Source: Allofournierella massiliensis
GTDB taxonomy: Bacteria > Bacillota > Clostridia > Oscillospirales > Ruminococcaceae
Assembly (NCBI RefSeq): GCF_021531255.1
Contig: NZ_JAFBIO010000011.1
Coordinates: 1-60,470 of the forward strand
Direction of reading: 5' to 3'
Length of the DNA: 60,470 bases
Position numbers and translations under genes: made by a program. Below are positions 44,380 through 52,009 of the stretch, piece by piece. Below the pieces are notes generated by a model. The model saw only the letters and a list, made by a program, of their open reading frames with translations. It was not told the DNA's origin and did not search any database. How positions within the stretch are numbered: the first letter of the stretch is position 1; the number at the start of each line of letters is the position of its first letter.

Positions 44380-44435
44380 CAAAGCCGCCCTTGTGCACCG
44401 CCGACACCGGTTTGCGGCCTCCGGCAAAAGAGGGC

Positions 44436-44464
44436 TTGACAGAGAGCGGGAAATATGATATGCT
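44436..44464 (+). promoter_or_regulatory. Promoter upstream of the flavodoxin leader
   Basis: TTGACA (44436-44441) and TATGCT (44459-44464) have the ideal 17-base spacing. Predicted start near 44471, just before a palindrome and a terminator. Confidence 0.72.
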
Positions 44465-44476
44465 CACCCTGCAATA

Positions 44477-44494
44477 GGTTAGATAAGACTAACC
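44477..44494. promoter_or_regulatory. Inverted repeat GGTTAG-N6-CTAACC at the start of transcription
   Basis: A perfect 6-bp inverted repeat lies immediately after the predicted start site. It could be an operator or the first hairpin of a short leader RNA. The half-sites look like those of DtxR/IdeR-type iron boxes but the spacing differs, so this is only a hint. Confidence 0.55.
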
Positions 44495-44501
44495 AAACGG
44501 C

Positions 44502-44535
44502 AAAGAGCCCCGCCCAAGGGCAGGGGCTCTTTTAA
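44502..44535 (+). terminator. Terminator between the HPr-like gene/leader and flavodoxin
   Basis: AAAGAGCCCCGCCC pairs with GGGCAGGGGCTCTTT (one bulged A) with a 2-base loop, then T4. It ends the sugar-transport operon, or attenuates the transcript from the promoter at 44436. Confidence 0.85.
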
Positions 44536-44543
44536 GAATCTAT

Positions 44544-44557
44544 AGTTATCCATAACT
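44544..44557. promoter_or_regulatory. Palindrome AGTTAT-CC-ATAACT upstream of flavodoxin
   Basis: A perfect inverted repeat lies about 80 bases upstream of the flavodoxin ATG and after the terminator. It is a candidate operator; no good promoter is visible between it and the gene. Confidence 0.5.
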
Positions 44558-44639
44558 GACTAAATCGCAGGCCTGACCCGGCGGGGGGCATACCGCAGGG
44601 AAAGGGCCGTGACCCGGAAAACCGAAAGGAGATGACCAT

Positions 44640-45068
44640 ATGGGAAAGATCGCAATCGTATATTGGAGCGGTACCGGCAATACCCAGGCCATGGCCGAAC
44701 TGGTGGCCGAGGGGGCCCGGGCGGCAGGCGCTTCGCCCGAACTGTTCACGGCGGCGCAGTTCAGCGCCGAAAAGGTGAAGGAATATACGGCCCTGGCCTT
44801 GGGCTGCCCTTCCATGGGGGCCGAGCAGCTGGAAGAAACCGAGTTTGAGCCCCTGTACCAGAGCCTCAAGCCGGTTTTGGGGGGCAAGGGGGTGGTCCTC
44901 TTTGGCTCTTACGGCTGGGGCGACGGGGAATGGATGCGCAGCTGGCAGGAGGACCTGGAAAGCGGAAGCGCCACCCTGTTGGCCGAACCGGTGATCGTGA
45001 ACGGCTTCCCGGATGAGGAGGGCGGCCAGGCCTGCCGCCAGCTGGGGGAAAAGCTGGCCCAGAGCTAA
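44640..45068 (+). CDS. Flavodoxin
   Basis: The 142-residue protein has the FMN phosphate loop YWSGTGNTQAMAE (about 8-20), the 60s loop LGCPSMGAEQLEE and the 90s loop FGSYGWGDGEWM. Size fits a short-chain flavodoxin, a one-electron carrier that replaces ferredoxin, often under iron limitation. AAAGGAG lies 9 bases before the ATG. The regulatory region upstream is unusually complex. Confidence 0.95.
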   Translation: MGKIAIVYWSGTGNTQAMAELVAEGARAAGASPELFTAAQFSAEKVKEYTALALGCPSMGAEQLEETEFEPLYQSLKPVLGGKGVVLFGSYGWGDGEWMRSWQEDLESGSATLLAEPVIVNGFPDEEGGQACRQLGEKLAQS

Positions 45069-45074
45069 ATACAG

Positions 45075-45107
45075 AAAAGCGCGGGAGAATTTCTCCCGCG
45101 CTTTTTT
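45075..45107. terminator. Bidirectional terminator after flavodoxin
   Basis: AAAAGCGCGGGAGAA pairs with TTCTCCCGCGCTTTT with a one-base loop, then TT. The T-run overlaps the stop of the convergent glycosyltransferase gene. Confidence 0.9.
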
Positions 45108-45960
45108 ACCGTTCGGCCGAGGCCAGCAGGTATTTGTAGATCTGCATTTTATTTTCTTCGTACAGCCCCATGCTCTCGTACAGTTCCTTATAGTAAGCGA
45201 ACAGGGCCATCTTGGTTTCCACTACACTTTTCACGTTGATCTTGGTGGCGCACAGGCTGCCCGGCGTTTTCATGTAGTAGTATACCGGGGTCTCAATGGA
45301 GCAAAAGCGCTCGGCATAGCGGATGTATTCCAGGTTGAAGAGGAAATCCTCGCTCCAATCCAGGTCGGTGTCGCAGAAAATATCATGGTCGGCCACGATC
45401 TGCCGGCGGTAGAGCTTGTTCCAGAGCACCCCGTAGTAAAAGCTGGCGGGCTGGTCCATCAAGTGGCGGGCAAAAGTCTTCTTATCATATACCCCGGGCT
45501 TTAAAAAGCTGTACACTTCGCAGATGGGCGCTTTTTTGGAAAAGAAGCGGCGGGGCTTTTCTTCCTGGGCCAGATCCTGGTAGAGCATACGGTAGTAGGG
45601 GGCGATCACCATGTCGGCCTGGCTGCGCTGGGCGGCTTCCACCATCAGGCGGGTGGCCTCCTCGGTGAGATAATCGTCGCTGTCCACAAACTGCAGGTAT
45701 TCCCCCTTGGCCAGCCGAAGGCCGATGTTCCGGGTGGCGGAAACGCCGCTGTTGTTCTTGTCCACAATCAGGATGCGGGGGTCCACCCGGGCATACATCT
45801 GGCAGACCTCCAGGCTCACATCCCGGCTGCCGTCGTTCAAAAGCAGGATCTCCAGGTTGGTATAGCTCTGCCGACGGATGCTTTCCACACAGCGGGCAAT
45901 CTGCTGCTGGGCGTTGTATACCGGCACGATCACACTGACCAAAGGTTCTTGCTGGGGCAT
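45106..45960 (-). CDS. Family 2 glycosyltransferase
   Basis: The 284-residue protein has the GT-A start VSVIVPVYNAQQQIARCVESI, LLLNDGSRD, NSGVSATRNIGLRLAKGEYLQFVDSDDYL with the DxD motif (about 95-98), and a C-terminal helical region. It transfers a sugar to a cell-surface glycan; the acceptor is unknown. It is monocistronic; no polysaccharide cluster is near. The SD AGGGAGGAG precedes the ATG. Confidence 0.93.
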   Translation of the reverse strand: MPQQEPLVSVIVPVYNAQQQIARCVESIRRQSYTNLEILLLNDGSRDVSLEVCQMYARVDPRILIVDKNNSGVSATRNIGLRLAKGEYLQFVDSDDYLTEEATRLMVEAAQRSQADMVIAPYYRMLYQDLAQEEKPRRFFSKKAPICEVYSFLKPGVYDKKTFARHLMDQPASFYYGVLWNKLYRRQIVADHDIFCDTDLDWSEDFLFNLEYIRYAERFCSIETPVYYYMKTPGSLCATKINVKSVVETKMALFAYYKELYESMGLYEENKMQIYKYLLASAER

Positions 45961-46045
45961 GGGGGCTCCTCCCTTATTCCGTAGACTTTATCCCTTTAAG
46001 GATATGCGAAAACCCGCCAAAATGCAACCCGGGACCGGAATACAC

Positions 46046-46081
46046 AAAAAGCCCCGCCGCCCGGCAAAGGGGCGGCGGGGC
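46046..46081 (-). terminator. Terminator of the ECF sigma operon
   Basis: GCCCCGCCGCCC (46051-46062) and GGGCGGCGGGGC (46070-46081) form a perfect 12-bp stem; on the minus strand TTTTT follows. It lies 77 bases past the last gene of the operon. Confidence 0.88.
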
Positions 46082-46157
46082 GGTGGCAGGGGGACGGGGC
46101 AAAACCGCCCTCTGCCTGGACAAAGTCCTCTATAGAAAACCCTCGCGGGGGATGGCG

Positions 46158-46874
46158 TCAGAAAAAGCTCACAGAGCCGGCCATTTCCTGGGCCGACCAG
46201 GCCAGCTGATAGGGGCCGGAAAGATAGAGGGAAGCCTGCATGTCCTCATAGCTTTCCTCGCCGGTTTCATCAGGCACGAGCACATCCGCCGGGGCCGGGG
46301 CGGTAAAATCCACCCAATCCACCCGGGGATTCTGAAGATCCAGCTGGTCCAATACCTGGCGGCAGCTCTCGGCAAAATCCTCGGCGCTCTCGTAGGAACC
46401 GGAAAGCTGGATGGAGAGCCCCAGGGTATCCCCGGCGCTGATTTGCTGGGTAGAAGCCGGCTGGCTGGCGTAATTCAGGTAGAGATTGACTGCCAGATCC
46501 TGCACCGGACTGTCTTTCAGGCGCTGATAGTAGGAATCTTCCAGCTGGGCGCTGAGAGAGGCTTCCAGGGCATGGCGCTGGGGCCCGATGGAATTGTACA
46601 GGGAGGGCAGGAAGGAGACCACCAGGGCAATGCCCATCAGCACCAGACAGAGAAAGACGCTGAGAAAATCATAGCGGCGCTCCTCCGGTTTGAAGGAGGT
46701 GAACAGAATCTCCACCCCCAGGGCCACCAGGATCAGGGGAGAAAGCTTGGCAGCCAGCAGGAAATCAAAGCCGGGCCAGAAGTAATACAGCAGCATGACC
46801 ACACCGGCCAGGATCAGGGCCAGGCCCAGGGTAGTGCTGCCCACCCGGCGGCGGGGCTTATTGCCGGTCTCCAT
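46158..46874 (-). CDS. Membrane protein of the ECF sigma operon, unknown function
   Basis: The 238-residue protein has three or four hydrophobic helices (about 14-31, 38-60 and 68-88), then a long extracytoplasmic acidic domain (about 95-238). The N-terminal helices resemble those of DUF5668-like/LiaI-type proteins. The C-terminal domain is not recognised. Its start overlaps the preceding TM2-like gene by 17 bases. It is probably an effector or sensor in a cell-envelope response (inference). Confidence 0.75.
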   Translation of the reverse strand: METGNKPRRRVGSTTLGLALILAGVVMLLYYFWPGFDFLLAAKLSPLILVALGVEILFTSFKPEERRYDFLSVFLCLVLMGIALVVSFLPSLYNSIGPQRHALEASLSAQLEDSYYQRLKDSPVQDLAVNLYLNYASQPASTQQISAGDTLGLSIQLSGSYESAEDFAESCRQVLDQLDLQNPRVDWVDFTAPAPADVLVPDETGEESYEDMQASLYLSGPYQLAWSAQEMAGSVSFF

Positions 46875-47412
46875 GCTCGTCGCCTCCCTCCTGGTAGTAA
46901 GGGAATTCCTCCGTGTGGGAGGCGCGCTTGCCCCGGATCAGCCACAGGCCCACCCCAATCAGGGCCAGGGCAATGGCCAGGTTGGGCAGACGATCCAGCA
47001 ATACGGCCAGCCAATACAGGCCAAAGGTGTTGTACAGATCCCAGACAAGGGGGCTGATGAAGAGTTCGTACAAAGAGTAGGCGCCCACCAGGATTAGGCA
47101 CCAGCCCAGGAATTTGGGCCGCACGGTGAACAGACGGCGCAGGGAGCTCTCCTCCACATGGACCAGGTAGTCATCCGGCGGGGCGGTGCCCTCCATCAGC
47201 TGGCTGCGCAGATTGAAGGTATCGAAAAAGCTGTACATCCACACGATGGGCATGGCCACGGCCAGCAGACCGCCGGTGAGCAGCCCCAGCCCCATGGCCA
47301 GACAGAACAGGGTGACGAGGGTAAGCCCCCGCTTCATATATCCCTGATACATCTGGCCGGCGCCGGGGATGAAGGAAAAGCAGAAAGTCCAGAATCCGTT
47401 TTTATGTCTCAT
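46858..47412 (-). CDS. TM2-domain-like membrane protein
   Basis: The 184-residue protein starts with the TM2-like pattern AFxPGAGQMYQGYMKRG (FSFIPGAGQMYQGYMKRG), two helices (about 28-60), a cytoplasmic loop and two more helices (about 101-120 and 136-158). It lies between the anti-sigma and the last membrane-protein gene, overlapping both neighbours (11 and 17 bases), so expression is coupled. Confidence 0.78.
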   Translation of the reverse strand: MRHKNGFWTFCFSFIPGAGQMYQGYMKRGLTLVTLFCLAMGLGLLTGGLLAVAMPIVWMYSFFDTFNLRSQLMEGTAPPDDYLVHVEESSLRRLFTVRPKFLGWCLILVGAYSLYELFISPLVWDLYNTFGLYWLAVLLDRLPNLAIALALIGVGLWLIRGKRASHTEEFPYYQEGGDEHGDRQ

Positions 47413-47884
47413 GAGAGTGTCCCTCCTCTTGGGTTGCGGGTGACAGGGTGAAAGTCTGGCTCAGGCCGCGGCGAAAAGCGCTGAATGCGTCAAAAAAGGC
47501 ATCGCTGGCCTGGCTGAAGCCGGAAGGCTGGGAGATGGCGGGCAGTTTGGGGCCGTGATTGTTCAGGCCGGAATAATCGAAAAAGCCGCTGTGCCACATC
47601 CCCAGCGAGAGCAGGACAGCTGCCGCTGCCACCACGCCCCGGCCCCATACCGTGTGCATCAGGTTCATCATCAGGCCACGGCGCACCGGGACGCTCAGAT
47701 CCTTGGGCGGCTCCAGCAGGGCTTCCCCGCTGAGAAGATCGGTATATCGTTTTAAGCACCGGTCGCAGTAGGCCAGGTGTTCGGCCGCTTCCAGCCGGCC
47801 CATCTCGTCCAGACTGCCGGCTATCAAAGCCTGCAGCCCTTCATCGGTAAGGCAGCCCTGGTCGTTAAACAGTTCCAGTTCCAT
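47402..47884 (-). CDS. Anti-sigma factor with a zinc-finger (zf-HC2-type) motif
   Basis: The 160-residue protein has HLAYCDRCLKRY (H-x3-C-x2-C, about 36-47), the ZAS/zf-HC2 signature of anti-sigma factors, then one membrane helix (about 84-100) and an extracytoplasmic tail. It directly follows the ECF sigma gene with a 20-base overlap and should bind it. The ATG at 47884 has AAGGAG upstream. Confidence 0.85.
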   Translation of the reverse strand: MELELFNDQGCLTDEGLQALIAGSLDEMGRLEAAEHLAYCDRCLKRYTDLLSGEALLEPPKDLSVPVRRGLMMNLMHTVWGRGVVAAAAVLLSLGMWHSGFFDYSGLNNHGPKLPAISQPSGFSQASDAFFDAFSAFRRGLSQTFTLSPATQEEGHSHET

Positions 47885-48398
47885 TGTTTCCGGCGCTCCT
47901 TTCCTTGATTTGTTTCTGCAGCATCTGCCTGGCCCGGGCAATCTGGCTGCTCACGGTGCGCAGCGGCCGGCCCAGGCGGGCGGCAATCTCCGGCTGAGGA
48001 AGCTCTTCCAGGAAAAACAGGATGCATACCTGCCGGTAAGGTTCCCGCAGTGCCAGGATCAGCTCCCGCAGTTCCTCTGCCCCCGCCCGCTCGCTCAGCT
48101 GCCGCTCGGGCTGGCTTTCCGGCGGCGCGCCGGACAGGGCCAGAATCTCGTCCCCCGGGGCATTCACCCGCCGGTGCCAGGCGCTTTTTAAGTAATCCTT
48201 GGCTTTGTTGGCGGCAATGCGGGCCAGCCATTGGGGCTGGGCGCCGGGCGGACAGCGGTCGATGCTCTTCCAGGCCGATAAAAAGGTTTCCTGCGCCAGG
48301 TCCTGGGCGATGTGGTCATCGCCGGTGAGCTGGCGGCAAACGGTGTACACGAGCCCCTGATGCTTCTGCACCAGAATCGTGAATTCTGCAGCTGTCAT
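47865..48398 (-). CDS. ECF-family RNA polymerase sigma factor
   Basis: The 177-residue protein has sigma-2 (about 10-75; DHIAQDLAQETFLSAWKSID) and sigma-4 (about 110-165; FFLEELPQPEIAARLGRPLRTVSSQIARARQML) domains. It forms a four-gene operon with an anti-sigma factor and two membrane proteins. Such groups usually answer envelope stress. AAGGAGG lies 14 bases before the ATG. I could not identify an autoregulatory ECF promoter with confidence. Confidence 0.92.
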   Translation of the reverse strand: MTAAEFTILVQKHQGLVYTVCRQLTGDDHIAQDLAQETFLSAWKSIDRCPPGAQPQWLARIAANKAKDYLKSAWHRRVNAPGDEILALSGAPPESQPERQLSERAGAEELRELILALREPYRQVCILFFLEELPQPEIAARLGRPLRTVSSQIARARQMLQKQIKERSAGNNGTGTV

Positions 48399-48491
48399 CT
48401 TCTGCGGGGCTCCCTCCTTTTTGACCGGTCTTGCCTATATAACGAGGGCCGGGAGACCTCTACGGCAGAAAATGCAAAAAAATTTTTTGTC

Positions 48492-48522
48492 AAAAAGCCC
48501 CTGCCGACAAAAAGGCAGGGGC
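48492..48522 (-). terminator. Terminator of the Mrp/Mbh-like operon
   Basis: GCCCCTGCC (48497-48505) and GGCAGGGGC (48514-48522) form a perfect 9-bp stem; on the minus strand TTTTTGACA follows. Confidence 0.88.
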
Positions 48523-48536
48523 AAAGGCTGCCGGCT

Positions 48537-50510
48537 TCAGGCCAGCAGCATATAGAACATCACGCCGGCAAAGCCGATGCAGAACAACAGAAGGCTGAAA
48601 GCCACGCTGCCCTGGAAGCCGAAACGGCCCTTGGGTTCGGCCTCATAAACCGCGAAGAACTCATCCTCGGCAAAGCGCACCGTATCTCCCTGCCGCCAGT
48701 GGATAAGACCGTCGGCCAGCCGGCCGGCCCAGCCGAAGAGGCTGGCTGTGAGCCGGGCCGCAAAAGCGCCCCAGAAGGCCAGGCAGCCCAGCAGAGGACG
48801 ATACAGCTTTTCTTCCAGATCCAGCGCTGCCGGCCAGAAGTCCGGGTAACGGCGGCCGCCGTCCGGGCGGGCGCGGGAGAGGAGGGGCCGGGCAATCAGC
48901 AGGTATACCGCCCCGCCGATGGCCAGGGAAATCAGAGAACCCTTCAGATTTACCCAGGCGAAATAAGAGATGGCGTGGGCCAGGCCGTGGCTGGAGAAAA
49001 AGCCGTTGGCCAGGCCGGCGATCCGGTCCATGGTGAGGTGGGGCGTCATGCCCAGCACCGCCACCGTCAGCCCGCCCAGAAGCAGTACCGCCCCGGTGAG
49101 GGGCTTCATGTACCGGCCGTTCCGGCTGTCAAAATCGGCCTGCAGGGCCGGGTCAGCGTTCTTTTCCACAAACAGGCAGATGAACAGCCGGGTCATGTAA
49201 GCGGCGGTCAGGCCGCCCGCAATCAGGAAAAGCCATTCCAGAACAGTGAACAGGCCGGTGGGCAGCCCGTCATGTTCCAGCAGGTGAAGATATTCCACAA
49301 TGCTTTCGTGGAGCAGGGTCTTGCTGATATAGCCGCTGAACAGGGGTATGCCCATCAGGCCCATGGCCCCCATCCCGAAGGAGAACATCAGCAGGGGCTT
49401 GCCCCGGCCGAAACCCTGGATCTCATCCAGCTTCAGGTGATGGATCTGGGCGGCCACCACGCCGGCGCTCACAAACAGGCAGAGTTTGAAAAGGGCGTGG
49501 TTGCAGATATGCAGGGTAAGGCCGGCCACCGCGATGCCGTTTTCCTCCCCCAGCAGGTCCTGCATCCCCAGCCCCACCAGGATAAAGCCGATCTGGCTCA
49601 TGCTGGAGCAGGCCAGCGTCCGTTTCAGGTTGACGCTGAACAGGGCCAGCACCGCGCCGGTCAGCATGGTCACAGTGCCCAGCAGCAGGGTGGCCATGCC
49701 CCAGCCATAGTCAGCGGCAAAAAGCCCTGCCGCCAGAAAGATCAGCCCATACATGCCCGCCTTGGTGATGATGCCGGAAAGCAGGGCCGAAGCGGGGGCG
49801 GGGGCCGCCGGGTGGGCGGTGGGCAGCCAGGTGTGCAGCGGCCATACCGCCGCCTTGCTGGCAAAGCCGGCAGCTGTGAGAGCCCCGGCGGTGTAAAGGG
49901 CGGCGCTGCCCTGCCAGGGGGCGGCAGCCCCGGCCAGCTCCTCAAAGCGGAGGGTGCCGGTGAGACTGTACAGCAAAAACAGACCCATCAGGGTGGAAAG
50001 TCCGCCAAAGACCGCAAAGGCCAGGTAGCTGTCGGCGGCCCGGCGGGCTTCTTTGGTACCGGAATGCTGGACCAAAGGCCAGCTGGAAAAACTCATGATC
50101 TCAAAAAAGATCAGCAGGGTGTACAGATCCGCGGACATGAAAACGCCCAGTATCCCGCCCAGGGTCAGAAAGCTGAAAAGGTGGTAGCGCTCCACCCGGC
50201 CGTAGGCCACAAGCTGTTCCCGGGCGGCCAGGGTGGAACCCAGCCAGAGCAGGCAGGCCAGCATGCAGAGAAGGAACTGCAGCCCGGTCATGGAAAAATT
50301 CAGCCCCAGACCCAGCAGGCCGGTCAGTTCCAGGGTACCGCCTTCCCGCCAGAGGAAGCCCCCGGCGGCAGCCATGGTGCCCAGCTGCACCAGGGCGGCA
50401 AAGATGGCATAGGCGCCGGCCAGCCGGAAAAAGCGGCCGGTCAGATAGCAGACAAGGGCGCTGAAAAAGGGAAAAAGCAGCAAAGGAAGGAAAAAAAGTG
50501 CGGAATCCAA
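48537..50510 (-). CDS. NuoL/MrpA-type proton-conducting subunit, fourth antiporter-like gene
   Basis: The 657-residue protein has the proton-translocation motifs FFEIMSFSSW (TM5 Glu), SKAAVWPLHTWLPTAHPAAPAPASALLSGIITKAGMYGL (TM7 and TM8 Lys, outline) and FSGYISKTLLHES (TM12 Lys). It is about 150 residues longer than the three related genes upstream, with extra C-terminal helices as in MrpA/NuoL/HyfB. It is the last gene of the operon and is followed by a terminator. Confidence 0.88.
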   Translation of the reverse strand: MDSALFFLPLLLFPFFSALVCYLTGRFFRLAGAYAIFAALVQLGTMAAAGGFLWREGGTLELTGLLGLGLNFSMTGLQFLLCMLACLLWLGSTLAAREQLVAYGRVERYHLFSFLTLGGILGVFMSADLYTLLIFFEIMSFSSWPLVQHSGTKEARRAADSYLAFAVFGGLSTLMGLFLLYSLTGTLRFEELAGAAAPWQGSAALYTAGALTAAGFASKAAVWPLHTWLPTAHPAAPAPASALLSGIITKAGMYGLIFLAAGLFAADYGWGMATLLLGTVTMLTGAVLALFSVNLKRTLACSSMSQIGFILVGLGMQDLLGEENGIAVAGLTLHICNHALFKLCLFVSAGVVAAQIHHLKLDEIQGFGRGKPLLMFSFGMGAMGLMGIPLFSGYISKTLLHESIVEYLHLLEHDGLPTGLFTVLEWLFLIAGGLTAAYMTRLFICLFVEKNADPALQADFDSRNGRYMKPLTGAVLLLGGLTVAVLGMTPHLTMDRIAGLANGFFSSHGLAHAISYFAWVNLKGSLISLAIGGAVYLLIARPLLSRARPDGGRRYPDFWPAALDLEEKLYRPLLGCLAFWGAFAARLTASLFGWAGRLADGLIHWRQGDTVRFAEDEFFAVYEAEPKGRFGFQGSVAFSLLLFCIGFAGVMFYMLLA

Positions 50511-50523
50511 AGCGTTTCTCCTT

Positions 50524-51996
50524 TCACAGCAGGCCGCCGGCGCAAAGGCTCAGCAGGCGGGAAAGATCGGTGAAGAAAAGCCCCATGCATACGGCCAGGA
50601 CGCAAAGCAGGATCAGGGCGGTGCGGATGGGCCAGCCCGCCTCGGTTACCTCTTCCACCCCGGAAAGATCCGCCTGCCGGGTGGGGAAGTAGAGGACGAT
50701 GAGAACCTGGATCAGGTACAGCCCGGTGAGGAAAGCGCTCACCACCAGGGCAAAGGCGCCCAGCCAGGCCAGCGGATTGCCGGTGAGGGCCGCCCGCTCG
50801 GCGATCATCCACTTGCTGAAAAAGCCGGGCAGGGGCGGCACGCCCATCAGGCCCACCGAGGCAAGAGCAAAGGCGGCGCAGGTCACCGGCATCTTCCTGC
50901 CCAGGCCCTCATATTGCCAGATATACCCCTTGTGGTGGTGCTGGCAGAGGATGGAGCCGGCGCAGAAGAAGAGGGTGATCTTGAGTACCGAGTGTACCGT
51001 CATATGGGCAAGGGCAGCCGTGAGGCCGCCGGTGCTCATCAGGCTGGCGGCAAAGAGAATGTAGGAAAGATTGCCCACCGTGGAATAGGCCAGCCGGCGC
51101 TTCAGGTGGGGCATTCGCCAGGCGGAAAGGCTGCCGAACAAAAGCGTCACGATGGTGAAAGCCATGACCAGGTCCTGGGCCCAGCTGCCCCGCACAAAGT
51201 CGGCGCCGTAGCTGTAGTAGATCAGCCGCAGAATGGCAAAAACGCCCGCGTTTACCACGGCCACCGCATGGAGCAGGGCCGTGACCGGGGTGGGGGCCAC
51301 GCCGGCGGTGGGCAGCCAGCCGTGCAGCGGCCAGACGGCTGCCTTGACGCCAAAGCCGAAGAAGCCCAGCACAAAACCAATCAGCACCAGGGTGTGCCGG
51401 CCGGAGGCAAGGTCGGGATCCAGGCTGCCGCCGGCCCGGTAGTCCAGGCTGCCGAACTGGTAGAGCACCACCATGGAAAGGAAGGCCAGCGCCGCCCCGG
51501 CCATGGAATACAGAAGGTATTTCTTGCCGGCGTATCGGGCGGTGCCCTCCAGTTCGTGCATGACCAGGGGCAGGGTGCAGAGGGTGAGCAGCTCGTAGAA
51601 CAGGTAAAGGGTGAAGGTGTTGGCCGCAAAGGCGATGCCCAGCACCACCCCGTAGGTCATGGTGAAAAAGGCAAAAAAGCGGTTTTCCCCTTCCAGATGG
51701 ATCATGTACTCAAAGGCGTACAGGTTGGTGATGGGCCACAGGATGGCCAGAATGGCCGCAAACACAAAGGAAAGACCGTCCAGATGCAGGGTCAGGCTGA
51801 TCTGCCCGCCAAAGGACAAAAGGGTCACCGGGCCGGGCCGGAAGATCAGCAGGGCCCCTACCAGCAGGCTGTTGGCCAGGCAGAGCCAGAACACATAGGT
51901 GTCCCGCCCCCGACGAGTGCGGGCGGGGTGAACCAGCAGGCCGAAGCCGCCCAGGAAGGGAATGAGGACAGCGGCAAGCAAAAACCAGGAATTCAT
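50524..51996 (-). CDS. Proton-conducting antiporter subunit, NuoL/MrpA-like TM8 variant
   Basis: The 490-residue protein has FYELLTLCTLP (TM5 Glu), GVKAAVWPLHGWLPTAG (TM7 Lys) and PGFFSKWMIAE (TM12 Lys). TM8 reads ALLHAVAVVNAGVFAILR: a His where NuoL and MrpA have one, instead of the Lys found in the three sister subunits. It may therefore take the NuoL/MrpA role in the complex (inference). ATG at 51996 with AAGGAGG upstream. Confidence 0.88.
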   Translation of the reverse strand: MNSWFLLAAVLIPFLGGFGLLVHPARTRRGRDTYVFWLCLANSLLVGALLIFRPGPVTLLSFGGQISLTLHLDGLSFVFAAILAILWPITNLYAFEYMIHLEGENRFFAFFTMTYGVVLGIAFAANTFTLYLFYELLTLCTLPLVMHELEGTARYAGKKYLLYSMAGAALAFLSMVVLYQFGSLDYRAGGSLDPDLASGRHTLVLIGFVLGFFGFGVKAAVWPLHGWLPTAGVAPTPVTALLHAVAVVNAGVFAILRLIYYSYGADFVRGSWAQDLVMAFTIVTLLFGSLSAWRMPHLKRRLAYSTVGNLSYILFAASLMSTGGLTAALAHMTVHSVLKITLFFCAGSILCQHHHKGYIWQYEGLGRKMPVTCAAFALASVGLMGVPPLPGFFSKWMIAERAALTGNPLAWLGAFALVVSAFLTGLYLIQVLIVLYFPTRQADLSGVEEVTEAGWPIRTALILLCVLAVCMGLFFTDLSRLLSLCAGGLL

Positions 51997-52009
51997 CAGT
52001 GCCGCCTCC

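Noticed and set aside
48312-50573. 753-codon plus-strand frame opposite the large antiporter gene
   Set aside because: Gln/Gly/His-rich translation with no domain; caused by codon bias of the true minus-strand gene.
50524-51996. Loss of an essential TM8 lysine in one antiporter subunit
   Set aside because: NuoL and MrpA naturally have His in TM8; the HA..V.AG pattern matches that type, so it is not a defect.
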